64,000 bases of DNA from Paramicrobacterium sp051513965. Its GTDB lineage: Bacteria; Actinomycetota; Actinomycetes; Actinomycetales; Microbacteriaceae. Shown piece by piece: positions 41,492 through 50,475 of this stretch. The DNA lies in NCBI RefSeq assembly GCF_051513965.1, contig NZ_CP195847.1, forward strand, positions 2,604,001 through 2,668,000. Reading direction: 5' to 3'. How positions within the stretch are numbered: the first letter of the stretch is position 1; every line of letters begins with the position of its first letter. Under the pieces are notes generated by a model. That model saw nothing but the letters and a program-made list of their open reading frames with translations. It did not search any database and was not told the DNA's origin. The position numbers and the translations under genes were made by a program.

Positions 41492-42365
41492 TCACGATCA
41501 CGACCAGCAGCAGGAGCGCCTCGAGCGCGAGCGCGTGGCGAAGCGCCGCCCACCCTTCGACAGCCGACGGCTGACGCGACACCATCGGCAGCAGCCGACG
41601 ACGGTTCCAGAGCGCGGCCACGCCGACGCAGCCGACGAGCACGACCTTGATGATGAGCGTGCGACCGTAGGCGGTCGCGACGAGCGCGGCCGGAGCGTCG
41701 AGGATCAGGAAGGCGAGTGCGAGCCCGGCGGCGATGAGCAGCGTCACGGTGACGAGCGCCAGACGCGAGAACCGAGCGACGAGGGATGCCGCCGCGCGGG
41801 CGTCTCCTCGGGCATTTCCTCCCCGAGGGCTTTCTCCCCGGACATCGCGCAGGCACAGTACGAGCGCGAGTGCCCCTCCCGTCCAGACCGCGGCCGCCAG
41901 CAGATGGACGACATCGACGGACTGCAGCAGCCAGCGCGGTGACACGGCCTGCGTGTGTCCGAGAAGAACGGGGGTGGATGCCGCCGCCGCAGCGCCCGCG
42001 AGTGCGGCGAGCTGCGCGGCACGTCCCTGCCGCCTCAGCGCGATGCCCGCGAGGAGAAGGCCGAGCGTCGTCGCGCCGGGCACCGCGGCGAGCTGCCACC
42101 AGATCGCCGGAACCCAGGCGTCCGGGTCGACGACGGCGGCAAGCGGCGCATCGGAGACGCGAAGCGCCGTCACGACCAGCAGAGCGACCGAGAGCAGGGC
42201 AGCGGCCGCTCCCGCGGCGACGCCGGTCGTGCGGACCGTCGTCGGGCACGGCATCCCTCGCCCCACAAGCACGACGAAGAACACGATGCCGGCGGCCACG
42301 AGCACCGCGAGCGTGTGAGCGATTCCGATCAGAAGCGACAGCGAATCGAGAGAATGCGTGGCCAC
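41445..42365 (-). CDS. CopD family copper resistance/uptake membrane protein
   Basis: 306 residues with about eight spans. QSVDVVHLLAAAVWTGGALA is the characteristic CopD segment with a conserved His, and WLL/H residues elsewhere may bind copper. CopD proteins move copper across the membrane. The GTG start at 42363-42365 overlaps the TAG stop of the DUF5134-like gene by one base. The 3' end overlaps the convergent MFS gene by 47 bases. It belongs to the copper cluster that continues with the divergent CtaG fusion and CopA. Confidence 0.82.
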   Translation of the reverse strand: MATHSLDSLSLLIGIAHTLAVLVAAGIVFFVVLVGRGMPCPTTVRTTGVAAGAAAALLSVALLVVTALRVSDAPLAAVVDPDAWVPAIWWQLAAVPGATTLGLLLAGIALRRQGRAAQLAALAGAAAAASTPVLLGHTQAVSPRWLLQSVDVVHLLAAAVWTGGALALVLCLRDVRGESPRGGNARGDARAAASLVARFSRLALVTVTLLIAAGLALAFLILDAPAALVATAYGRTLIIKVVLVGCVGVAALWNRRRLLPMVSRQPSAVEGWAALRHALALEALLLLVVIVISGLLANSDPHLHVG

Positions 42366-42949
42366 TAGGCTCCGATCATCGGCCAGCACATGGCGGTCAT
42401 TCCGGCACACATCACGGCGTTCGCGCAGGGGAACAGCCGATCGGCGGAGCGTCGCCGCGCGGCATCCAGGCAGAAGACCGCGCACGAGGCGATGAGCAGC
42501 GCCGTCAGCACCGAGCCGGTGAGCGCGGTGCTCGCTGCCATCGCGGTGTGGGCGTGGCCCGCGGTGTGGTCCATCGGCGCATCGGCGGGCATGCCGGCGG
42601 GCATCTCGTGCATGGCGACGACCATCCAGAGCATCGTCGCCATCATGATGACGTGCGTTCCGTGGTGCATGAGAGTGCTCAGATCGATGTCGCGCCGCCG
42701 TACCCGCACGCCGATGCGCGCGAGAAACCAGACCGTCGCCGCGGCGAAGAACGCGCCCTGCGGCCAGGCGGGCACCGTCATCCACCATGGCCAGCACATC
42801 GCGATCATGTCGAGGCTCATGCCGATGTGCAGCACGTGGCCGATCACCTCGGTGATTCTGCGGGATGCCGCGGCTGCAGCGACCGAGCTGAGAGCGGTGC
42901 CGGCGAACGCCAGGGACAGCGTCACCTGCAGCCACGTCTCGGTCACCAT
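42365..42949 (-). CDS. DUF5134-like membrane protein with Met/His-rich loop
   Basis: 194 residues with about five spans. IGHVLHIGMSLDMIAMCWPW and STLMHHGTHVIMMATMLWMV resemble DUF5134 proteins. A loop near residue 125-145 (MHEMPAGMPADAPMDHTAGH) is rich in Met and His, as in copper-binding proteins. The start at ATG 42949 has GGAG seven bases upstream; an ATG four codons earlier is possible. It is translated just before the CopD-like gene and divergent from the CtaG fusion gene, so a role in copper handling is likely. Confidence 0.75.
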   Translation of the reverse strand: MVTETWLQVTLSLAFAGTALSSVAAAAASRRITEVIGHVLHIGMSLDMIAMCWPWWMTVPAWPQGAFFAAATVWFLARIGVRVRRRDIDLSTLMHHGTHVIMMATMLWMVVAMHEMPAGMPADAPMDHTAGHAHTAMAASTALTGSVLTALLIASCAVFCLDAARRRSADRLFPCANAVMCAGMTAMCWPMIGA

Positions 42950-42974
42950 GCGCGTCTCCATCCCGCTCAGCAGA

Positions 42975-42994
42975 TCTACTATCTCATGTAGAGT
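42975..42994 (+). promoter_or_regulatory. Promoter with overlapping inverted repeat before the CtaG fusion gene
   Basis: TCTAC (42975-42979) and GTAGA (42988-42992) form an inverted repeat with eight bases between them. It overlaps a -10-like TAGAGT (42989-42994) that ends eight bases before the ATG at 43003. This suggests a repressed, possibly leaderless promoter for the copper genes; the repressor could be BlaI-like or CopY-like. Confidence 0.45.
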
Positions 42995-43002
42995 TAACTC
43001 GA

Positions 43003-45114
43003 ATGCAACCCCGACCCTCGGAAGTGACCGTGACCTCGCGTGACGCACCCGTGATTCACCGCAATCGCCCCCTCATTATCGTCGTCGCCACCCTCGGCGC
43101 AGCTCTCGCACTGGGGATCCCCGCCGTCACGGCGGTGCTCGCCGGAGCAGCCCCCTACGAGGCGGTGAACTCCGGCTTCCCGGGCCTCGGCGTCGCCGTC
43201 GCGACCTCCGTCGTGCACGCGATCGCGGCGCTCTCTGGCATCGCGACCGCCGGGGCGCTCGTCGTCGTGCTGTTCGTCCGCGATGCGAGCGGGCGAGACG
43301 CGTCGCGCATCGCGGCATCCCCCGAGCTCACACTGGTGCGCGTCGCCTCGGCCGTCTGGTCGCTGAGCGCGGCTGCCCTCATCGTGCTGGAGGCCGCTGA
43401 CGCCAATGGGGTGCCGCTCTCACGCCTGAACGAACCCGGCGCGCTCAGCTACCTGATCAGCGCGAGCGACCACCCCAAGGCCTGGGCCATCGCGTTCGCG
43501 CTGTCGGCGCTCGTATGGCTGATCAGCCAGTTCGCGACGCGGTGGACAACCCTGCTTATCCCGCTGTGGGCGACCGCCTTCGGTCTGCTCGCCCCGGCAG
43601 CGGTCGGCCAGCTTCTCGTCGGGCGCAACCACGATGTCGGCGGGGACTCCGGGTACATCGTCACGATCGCCGCGGCGGTCTGCTTCGGCATCCTGCTCAC
43701 CGCCGCGTTCCGCACAGTGCACGGTCGACCGATTCCGCCGCGCGTCGTGAAACGCTTTCTCGGCGTCGCCGCCGTGTCGCTCGCTGCAGTGATCATCGCC
43801 GACCCGATCGTGTCGCTCTTCAAACTCGACGGGCAGTTCGCGTCGGTCACCGGCGCCCAGCTCGCAGTCCGCTCGGCACTGCTCGCACTCAGCGCGGCCG
43901 CGGTCGCGACGGTGCTGCTGCGGCTTCGCGCGGGCAGACTCAGCGACCGCGTGCTCGTCCGCTTCTTCGCGTTCACGTCACTCATCGCGGCGACGTGGGT
44001 CGGCGTCGACGTGGCCCAGCGGCACATTCCGCCGCCGAACTACTTCGTCGAGACGACGATCGCCGAGGTGTACATGGGCTTCGACACGCCCGACGTGCCG
44101 ACGGCATCCGTGCTGTTCACCCAGTGGCGAGTGAACGTGCTCTTCCTCGCCATCGCGCTCGTCGCGGTCGGTGTCTACCTGATCGCGGTGCGCAGGCTCC
44201 GCCGCCGCGGCGACGCCTGGCCGGTCGGCCGCACCGTGGCGTGGGTCTCCGGCTGGGCCGTGGTCGTCTTCGTCACGAGCTCGGGCTTCGGCAAGTACTC
44301 CGCCCCCGATTTCGGCATCCACATGATCGGGCACATGACGCTGAACATGGCCGCACCGATGCTGCTTGTGCTCGGCGGCATCCTCACACTCATGCTGCGC
44401 GCGTGGCCGCCATCGCGAACGGCGCCCGCCGGCATCCATGAATGGATCTCGTGGATGCTCGCGTGGAAGCCGCTGCGAATCATCTTCAACCCCCTGCTGG
44501 TGTTCATCGGCTACGTGGCGTCGTACTACGGGCTCTACTTCAGTCCGATCTTCGGCGACTACATGCGGTACCACTGGGCGCACCAGCTGATGAACCTGCA
44601 CTTCGTCGTGATCGGGTACCTCTTCTACGCGCTGGTGATCGGCGTCGACCGGCCGCCCAGGCCGCTGCCGCACATCGGCAAGCTCGGCTACGTGCTCGCG
44701 GCGATGCCGTTCCACGCGTTCTTCGGGGTCATCCTCATGACGAGCAACGACATCGTCGCCGAGACGTTCTACCGCTACCTCGACATGCCGTGGGCCGACC
44801 TGCAGGCCTCGCAGTACGTCGGCGGAGGCGTGGCCTGGGCGGGCGGCGAGATTCCGCTCATGATCGTGATCGTCGTGCTGGCCGTGCAGTGGTCGCGGCA
44901 GGACCGCCGTGAGGCGCAGCGCAAGGATCGGCACTTCGACCTCGGGCGGGACGACGAGTTCGACGAGTACAACGCCATGCTGGGCCGGCTCATGGAGCAG
45001 CAGAGCTGCGTGGACGCGGCATCCGCTCACCCCTCCACGGACAGCGCGTCGCCCGGCGAGACGCCGCGCGCACAGCAGACGACCGAGATGAGCGAGACGG
45101 AAGCGACACGATGA
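43003..45114 (+). CDS. CopD-CtaG fusion: copper transport/cytochrome c oxidase assembly membrane protein
   Basis: 703 residues, almost all membrane. The N-terminal half (to about 360) has CopD-like spans with VKRFLGVAAVSLAAVIIADP. The C-terminal half (about 410-660) is a CtaG/caa3-assembly domain: FGIHMIGHMTLNMAAPMLLV, SYYGLYFSPIFGDYMRYHWA and MPFHAFFGVILMTSNDIVA contain the conserved His and Met residues. Such fusions are widespread in actinobacteria and deliver copper to cytochrome c oxidase. No ribosome-binding site precedes the ATG, but a -10 element does. The stop overlaps copA by four bases. Confidence 0.88.
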   Translation: MQPRPSEVTVTSRDAPVIHRNRPLIIVVATLGAALALGIPAVTAVLAGAAPYEAVNSGFPGLGVAVATSVVHAIAALSGIATAGALVVVLFVRDASGRDASRIAASPELTLVRVASAVWSLSAAALIVLEAADANGVPLSRLNEPGALSYLISASDHPKAWAIAFALSALVWLISQFATRWTTLLIPLWATAFGLLAPAAVGQLLVGRNHDVGGDSGYIVTIAAAVCFGILLTAAFRTVHGRPIPPRVVKRFLGVAAVSLAAVIIADPIVSLFKLDGQFASVTGAQLAVRSALLALSAAAVATVLLRLRAGRLSDRVLVRFFAFTSLIAATWVGVDVAQRHIPPPNYFVETTIAEVYMGFDTPDVPTASVLFTQWRVNVLFLAIALVAVGVYLIAVRRLRRRGDAWPVGRTVAWVSGWAVVVFVTSSGFGKYSAPDFGIHMIGHMTLNMAAPMLLVLGGILTLMLRAWPPSRTAPAGIHEWISWMLAWKPLRIIFNPLLVFIGYVASYYGLYFSPIFGDYMRYHWAHQLMNLHFVVIGYLFYALVIGVDRPPRPLPHIGKLGYVLAAMPFHAFFGVILMTSNDIVAETFYRYLDMPWADLQASQYVGGGVAWAGGEIPLMIVIVVLAVQWSRQDRREAQRKDRHFDLGRDDEFDEYNAMLGRLMEQQSCVDAASAHPSTDSASPGETPRAQQTTEMSETEATR

Positions 45115-47363
45115 CGGCAGAACTGCAGCAGACGCGCGAGGTGCTCGAGCTCGACATCTCGGGAATGACCTGCGCGGCGTGCGCCCGACGCGTGGAGCGT
45201 GCCCTCAACAAGATCGACGGGGCCACCGCGACCGTGAACTACGCGACCGAGCGTGCGCGAGTGCACGGACTGAGCGGCGCGGATGCCGCCGAGGCCATGT
45301 CCCGCGTGGAGAACGCGGGGTACGGCGCGCACGTGCACGACGACGCCGACGACACCTGGTCACGTCGCGCGACGGAGAACCGCATCACGTCGCTGCGGCG
45401 TCGCCTCGTGGTCGCGGCTCTTCTCACGGTGCCGCTCATGGACGTCACGATCGTGCTCGCGCTCGTTCCCGGTTGGCGCTTCCCCGGCTGGGAGATCGTG
45501 TGCCTTCTGCTCGCGCTGCCCATCGTGACGTGGGCCGCGTGGCCCTTCCACCGGGCGACGCTGCGCAATCTGCGGCACGGGTCGGCGAGCATGGACACCC
45601 TCGTGTCGCTCGGAATCGTCGCCTCGTACGGCTGGGCGCTGCTGGCGCTCACACTCGGCATCGGCGACACACAGGACCCGGGCTTCTGGCTGGGCTTCGG
45701 CCAGACGCCCGCGGGCGCGAGCTCGATCTATCTGGACGTCGCCGCGGGCATGACGACCTTCCAGCTCGCGGGACGCTACTTCGAGACGCGGTCACGCCGT
45801 AAGGCCGGCGATGTGCTCGGCGCGCTCAACTCGCTCGCCGCCACCGAGGTGCGTGTGCGGCGAGGCTCCGAGGAGTCCGTCGAACCTGTTGAGAACCTGC
45901 GCGTGGGCGATGAGGCCGTGGTGCTGCCCGGCGAGACGATTCCGGCGGACGGCGTCGTCATCGAGGGCGGGGCGGCAGTCGACGCGAGCATGATGACGGG
46001 CGAGCCCGCTCCCGCCGAGGTGACCGTCGGCTCGACCGTGATCGGCGGAACCGTCAGCACCGACGGACGCCTGGTCGTTCGCACTGAGTCCGTTGGAGCG
46101 AACACGCAGCTCGCACAGATGGCCGCACTCGCTGAGCAGGCACAGGCTCGCAAGGCGGGAGTGCAGACTCTCGTGGACCGCGTGACCTCATACTTCGTGC
46201 CCGCCGTGATCGTGCTCGCCATCGTGGTGACGACCGTGTGGATGCTGACGGGCACGCCATTCTCCCGCGCGATCGGCATCGGCATCTCGGTGCTGATCAT
46301 CGCGTGCCCCTGTGCGCTCGGGCTTGCGACGCCGACTGCGCTGATGGTCGGGATCGGCCGAGGTGCGCGCCTCGGCATCCTCATCAAGGGTCATGACGCA
46401 CTCGAGGCCAGCGGCACGATCTCGACGGTCGTTCTCGACAAGACCGGCACGGTCACCACGGGACGCATGCGCGTGACGGGGCTGACGGGGGTCGGCGGGA
46501 CCACGGGCCTCGACGCTCTGCGTCTCGCGGCATCCGTCGAGCTCGGTTCGGAGCATGCGCTCGGTGCCGCCATCGTGGCGGCGGCGCGAAAGCGCGTCGC
46601 AGATCTCCCGCGTGCCAGCGACTTCCATGCGCATCCGGGTCGCGGGGTCGCCGCGATCGTCGACGGGGAGCGCGTGCTCGTGGGCAGTGTCGCGCTGCTC
46701 CGTGAGAACGAGGTGAGCGCGACGGATGCCGTGTCCGAGCGGATCCGCGATGCCGAAGCGCAGGGGCAGAGCGTCGTGTGCGTGGCGCGCGGGTGTGACG
46801 TGGTCGGGCTGATCGAGTTAAGAGACACGGTCAAGGCGGATGCTGCGCGAGCAGTCGCCGCACTGCACGCCCAGAACATCACCACGGTGCTCCTCACGGG
46901 CGACTCGGCGAGCGCCGGTCGCCGAATCGCTGACGAGCTGGGCATCGAGAAGGTGCACGCCGAGGTGCTTCCCGCGCAGAAGGCGGAGGTCATCCGGGAG
47001 CTGCGTGCGAGCGGCGCGCGAGTGGCGATGGTCGGCGACGGCATCAACGATGCCGTCGCCCTCGCGAGCGCGGACCTCGGTCTTGCGGTGGCGACGGGAA
47101 CCGACATTGCCATGAAGTCCGCCGACATCATTCTCGTGCGGGAGGATCTCATGGCCGTGCCCGACGCGATCGGGCTGTCGCGCAAGACGCTGCGCACCAT
47201 TCGGTGGAACCTCGGGTGGGCGTTCGGCTATAACGTGGCGGCGCTGCCGATTGCGGCGTTCGGGCTGCTGAATCCGCTGATTGCGGCGGCGGCGATGAGT
47301 CTGTCGAGTGTGCTCGTGGTCTACAACAGTCTTCGGCTGCAGAACTTCGCCTCGAAGCGCTGA
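45111..47363 (+). CDS. copA: Copper-exporting P-type ATPase
   Basis: 750 residues, P1B-type ATPase. One N-terminal heavy-metal domain has GMTCAACARRVE (about residues 18-29). Membrane helices include VLIIACPCALGLATP with the Cys-Pro-Cys ion site. The phosphorylation motif is DKTGT in VVLDKTGTVTTG, and the hinge is MVGDGINDAVAL. It exports Cu+ from the cytoplasm and may supply copper to the oxidase assembly protein with which it is co-translated. The length and single metal domain are typical. Confidence 0.95.
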   Translation: MTAELQQTREVLELDISGMTCAACARRVERALNKIDGATATVNYATERARVHGLSGADAAEAMSRVENAGYGAHVHDDADDTWSRRATENRITSLRRRLVVAALLTVPLMDVTIVLALVPGWRFPGWEIVCLLLALPIVTWAAWPFHRATLRNLRHGSASMDTLVSLGIVASYGWALLALTLGIGDTQDPGFWLGFGQTPAGASSIYLDVAAGMTTFQLAGRYFETRSRRKAGDVLGALNSLAATEVRVRRGSEESVEPVENLRVGDEAVVLPGETIPADGVVIEGGAAVDASMMTGEPAPAEVTVGSTVIGGTVSTDGRLVVRTESVGANTQLAQMAALAEQAQARKAGVQTLVDRVTSYFVPAVIVLAIVVTTVWMLTGTPFSRAIGIGISVLIIACPCALGLATPTALMVGIGRGARLGILIKGHDALEASGTISTVVLDKTGTVTTGRMRVTGLTGVGGTTGLDALRLAASVELGSEHALGAAIVAAARKRVADLPRASDFHAHPGRGVAAIVDGERVLVGSVALLRENEVSATDAVSERIRDAEAQGQSVVCVARGCDVVGLIELRDTVKADAARAVAALHAQNITTVLLTGDSASAGRRIADELGIEKVHAEVLPAQKAEVIRELRASGARVAMVGDGINDAVALASADLGLAVATGTDIAMKSADIILVREDLMAVPDAIGLSRKTLRTIRWNLGWAFGYNVAALPIAAFGLLNPLIAAAAMSLSSVLVVYNSLRLQNFASKR

Positions 47364-47410
47364 CCTGCCCTCTGCTGCCTCTCGCGCCTCCCTCTCCCGC
47401 CACCTCCGCC

Positions 47411-47438
47411 AGAGAGCCACCTGCGGCGCCGGCTCTCT
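47411..47438. terminator. Hairpin downstream of copA
   Basis: AGAGAGCC (47411-47418) and GGCTCTCT (47431-47438) are perfect complements with a 12-base GC-rich loop. The position about 48 bases after the copA stop suggests a terminator, though no T-run follows. Confidence 0.5.
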
Positions 47439-47476
47439 CCCGCTACCTCTCGCGCCTCCCTCCACCAGAGTGCCCC

Positions 47477-47520
47477 CTGCGGTCATTAGAGCGCGCCGCG
47501 GCAGGCTCTAACGACCGCAG
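47477..47520. repeat. Hairpin repeat family 2, copy 2
   Basis: The arms CTGCGGTCATTAGAGC (47477-47492) and GCTCTAACGACCGCAG (47505-47520) pair with one mismatch. The loop and right arm (GCCGCGGCAGGCTCTAA, then GACCGCAG) are almost identical to the hairpin at 9386-9444, 38 kb away, where the outer stem is longer. Confidence 0.75.
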
Positions 47521-47675
47521 GTAGCTCTCTCGTAATCGTGGGGCTCGTAAGCCGGCTCCCGTGTCCCCAGTTTGGGGTCATTCTCCACGTGGTCTCGGCG
47601 AGGCAGCGTTTCACTGCCCCTCCCTAAGTTCCATAGTGGCGAGAAATACTTTCACCGACAAAGGAACTGAGCTTC

Positions 47676-48758
47676 ATGGATTTCGCAGAGCGTTTGTCCG
47701 CCCTTTCGACCAAGGTTCGCGAGCAGAGAGCCTCTATTGAGACTGAGGAAGCGGCGAAGAATGCGTTCGTCATGCCGTTTATCTCGACGATTCTGGGGTA
47801 CGACGTCTTTAATCCGAGCGAGGTCATTCCCGAGTTCACTGCCGATGTCGGAGTCAAGCGCGGCGAGAAGGTCGACTATGCGATCAACCACAACGGCGAC
47901 ATCCAAATTCTCATTGAGTGCAAACGCATCAATGAGGCGTTGAGGCCCGAGCACGCAGCACAGCTGTTCCGCTATTTCTCCGTCACAAACGCGCGTATCG
48001 CGATACTCACAAACGGAGAGATCTATCAGTTCTACACAGACCTCGACGCTCCCAACAAGATGGATGCAAAGCCATTCCTCGTGCTCGACCTCAACGACAT
48101 CGATTCGACGCTCGTCGGTGAAGTAAAGAAGCTGACCAAGGAAGTCTTCGACCTCGAGTCAATTCTGAGCGCAGCCGAGGAGTTGAAGTACGTGGGCCAG
48201 ATCAAGCGCGTAATGGCCGCACAGTTCAGAGAGCCAGCAGACGACTGGGTTCGGTTCTTCACGGCCAGGGTGTACGAGGGTGCGTTCACACAGCGGATCC
48301 GGGAGCAGTTCACTCCTCTCGTCGGTAAAGCGAGCCAGCAGTTCCTCACCGAACGTGTTAATGAGCGGCTCAAGGCCGCACTCGGTACGACCTCATACGC
48401 GGATGACACGACGAGCGAAGCGGTGACGAGTGAGAAGGTTGTGGAGGCCAACCTTCCGGCCGATGACGGAATCGAAACAACTCTCGAAGAGATCGAGGGC
48501 TTCCATATCGTCCGCGCGATCGTCTGCAGTGAGTTGAAGATCGACAGGATCGCACAGCGCGACGCTAAGTCCTACTTCGCGATTCTCGCCGACGACAATA
48601 ACCGAAAGCCCATTGCGCGCCTTCACTTCAACACGTCGCAGAAGTACCTCGGTCTTTTTGACGAGAACAAGACCGAGACTCGCGTCGCAATCGACTCACT
48701 AGACGAAATTTACGGCTACGCCAACGAGCTTCGGGAAACCGCCAAGCGATTCGCATAA
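47676..48758 (+). CDS. Orphan HsdR_N-like (PD-(D/E)XK) restriction-type protein
   Basis: 360 residues. EKVDYAINHNGDIQILIECK (residues about 68-87) has the D...E-x-K arrangement of PD-(D/E)XK nucleases and matches the N-terminal domain of type I restriction subunits (HSDR_N). The C-terminal half has no recognised domain; it ends in a small beta-rich part (FAILADDNNRKPIARLHFNT). GC content is clearly lower than in the surrounding genes, indicating transfer. No methyltransferase, specificity or helicase gene is nearby. AAAGGA lies about 13 bases before the ATG. It could be a stand-alone nuclease of a defence or mobile system, or a remnant. Confidence 0.75.
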   Translation: MDFAERLSALSTKVREQRASIETEEAAKNAFVMPFISTILGYDVFNPSEVIPEFTADVGVKRGEKVDYAINHNGDIQILIECKRINEALRPEHAAQLFRYFSVTNARIAILTNGEIYQFYTDLDAPNKMDAKPFLVLDLNDIDSTLVGEVKKLTKEVFDLESILSAAEELKYVGQIKRVMAAQFREPADDWVRFFTARVYEGAFTQRIREQFTPLVGKASQQFLTERVNERLKAALGTTSYADDTTSEAVTSEKVVEANLPADDGIETTLEEIEGFHIVRAIVCSELKIDRIAQRDAKSYFAILADDNNRKPIARLHFNTSQKYLGLFDENKTETRVAIDSLDEIYGYANELRETAKRFA

Positions 48759-48779
48759 GCGTAGGGCAGCGGTGACCAG

Positions 48780-50147
48780 TCAGTCGGCGGAGAACTCGGT
48801 CTCCTGGATCGCCGCATCGAAATCGGCGGCGTGCGAGAGCCCTGCCACGCCGAGGCTGCGCCCCTGCGGGTCGATCGCGGCGACCCTGAGGCCGCGTTCG
48901 CCGCACCAGGTGGCGAGCGCGGCGAGCATCCAGACCGCGACCGACTGCAGCTGCGTCACCTCGGTGAGATCGAGCACGATCGCCGCGGGCTCGTCGGCGT
49001 CGCCCGGGCGCTCATCAAGCCACGCATCGATGTCGAGCAGCAGCCGTTCGGCACCGTCGAAGTCGATGTAGCCGCGGAGCCGCCAGACTGCGAGCGAGTC
49101 GGCGTTGTCCTGCAGCAGCTGTGCGGCAGCGGCATCCTGTGTCGCCCCGAGCCCCTGCTCGAGTTCGTCAGTCGCTGATGCGACCTCGGCCGCGGAAAGC
49201 GTGAGCGGGCGGTGCAGTATGTGGAGCCCGAATCGCTTGGCAAGGCGCTGCGCCGCCGCGACAGAGCGCACACTCGAACCGCTGTGGTCGAGGCGCGGGC
49301 TGTAAAGGCCGAGGCCGAACTCGCCGGGCGAGGCCGCGACGAGGCCTCCGGCGACGCCCGACTTCGCCGGGAGCCCCGCACGCAGCAGCCACTCGCCCGC
49401 ATAGTCGTACATTCCACAGGTCGCCATGATCGTCATGACATGCTGGCACGTCTCCGAGCTCGTGACCCGCACACCGGTGATCGGGTTGACGCCGCCGTTC
49501 GCAAGGGTCGCCGCCATGACGGCGAGATCGCGCGACGTGACGAGCAGCGAGCACTGCCGGAAATACACGTCGAGGGTCTCGTCCACCGATGCGATGAGCG
49601 ACCCCGCGCTGCGCATGAGGTACGCGAGAGCGCGGTTGCGGTCGCCGCTCTCCTGCTCCGATTCGTAAACGGCGATGTCCATGTCCAATTCGCGTCCGGC
49701 GAAGGCGCCAAGTCGGTTGCGGATGCGGTCGAACCGGTCGGCGGCCGTCTCTCCCGCGACCAGAGCGGTCGTCACAATCGCACCGGCATTGACCATCGGG
49801 TTCGGCGGACGTCCCGTGCTGGGCTCGAGCTTCACGGAGTTGAACGCCTCACCGCTCGGTTCTGCGCCGACGCGTTGGTGCACGGCATCCATACCGATGT
49901 CATCGAGCGCGAGCGAGTACACGAACGGTTTCGACACCGACTGGATCGTGAACGCGTGGTCCGTGTCGCCGCTCTCGTAGACGCGACCGTTCAAGCCGCA
50001 GAGAGCGATGCCGAAGAGATCGGGATCAACGGCCGCGAGCTCGGGGATGTAATCGGCGACGTCTCCACGCCGATCGTGCATCAGCCGGTCGTGGACGACG
50101 TCGAGAAACGCTGTGACGATGTCGGAGAGCGTCGCGGGTGAGGCCAT
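48780..50147 (-). CDS. glsA: Glutaminase A fused to a STAS domain
   Basis: 455 residues. Residues 1 to about 305 form a serine-dependent beta-lactamase-like glutaminase: TIQSVSKPFVYSLAL has the catalytic S-x-x-K, and NPMVNAGAIVTT and GGVNPITGVRV are conserved. Residues from about 340 form a STAS domain (AIVLDLTEVTQLQSVAVWML). It hydrolyses glutamine to glutamate and ammonia. The STAS part, seen in many actinobacterial glutaminases, may control assembly or localisation. It is divergent from the interrupted luciferase-like gene. Confidence 0.93.
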   Translation of the reverse strand: MASPATLSDIVTAFLDVVHDRLMHDRRGDVADYIPELAAVDPDLFGIALCGLNGRVYESGDTDHAFTIQSVSKPFVYSLALDDIGMDAVHQRVGAEPSGEAFNSVKLEPSTGRPPNPMVNAGAIVTTALVAGETAADRFDRIRNRLGAFAGRELDMDIAVYESEQESGDRNRALAYLMRSAGSLIASVDETLDVYFRQCSLLVTSRDLAVMAATLANGGVNPITGVRVTSSETCQHVMTIMATCGMYDYAGEWLLRAGLPAKSGVAGGLVAASPGEFGLGLYSPRLDHSGSSVRSVAAAQRLAKRFGLHILHRPLTLSAAEVASATDELEQGLGATQDAAAAQLLQDNADSLAVWRLRGYIDFDGAERLLLDIDAWLDERPGDADEPAAIVLDLTEVTQLQSVAVWMLAALATWCGERGLRVAAIDPQGRSLGVAGLSHAADFDAAIQETEFSAD

Positions 50148-50218
50148 GCGCCCATGCTACGGGGCGGCAGCGTTCAGCAGGCGGGAATAGTCCGCGGCCT
50201 CCGGGTGCTTGCCCAGGT

Positions 50219-50467
50219 ATGAAACGCATCGGTTTTCTCTCGTTCGGGCACTACCAGGCAGTGCCTGGCTCACGCGTCCGCACAGCCGCGGACGCTCTTC
50301 AGCAGACGATCGAGCTCGCGGTCGCCGCGGATGAGCTCGGCGTCGACGGCGCCTACGTACGCGTTCACCACTTCGCGCCGCAGCTGGCATCGCCGTTTCC
50401 GCTGCTCTCAGCGATTGCGGCGCGCACGCGCAACATCGAGATGGGCACCGGCGTCATCGACATGCGC
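50219..50467 (+). pseudogene. Luciferase-like flavin oxidoreductase, 5' part, cut by mobile element
   Basis: The first 83 codons of an LLM-class flavin-dependent oxidoreductase: MKRIGFLSFGHYQ at the start and ARTRNIEMGTGVIDMR at the end, stopping at a TAG formed at the insertion junction (50468-50470). The remaining 268 codons lie at 58428-59234 in the same frame. Joined, they read GVIDMR-YENPLYMAEEAA, exactly as in intact family members, and total 351 residues. The insertion of the integrative element is therefore clean, with no bases lost from the gene. Confidence 0.92.
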
Positions 50468-50475
50468 TAGCGCAT
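50455..50475. other. Left attachment site (attL) of the integrative element
   Basis: The junction reads GACATGCGCTA followed by element sequence; the right junction reads GATATGCACTAC. Shared bases are ATGC and CTA with one difference between them. Because the left side keeps the gene's original Arg codon and the right side resumes at TAC (Tyr), the crossover falls in or next to CTA (50467-50469). Confidence 0.7.

Larger units (their letters stand above)
47364..47675. other. 312-base intergenic region with hairpins and no gene
   Basis: No coding frame with credible codon use is seen. It holds a small perfect hairpin just after copA (47411-47438), likely its terminator, and a family 2 repeat (47477-47520). 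The rest drops in GC content towards the HsdR_N-like gene; AAAGGA lies about 13 bases before its ATG. Confidence 0.7.
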
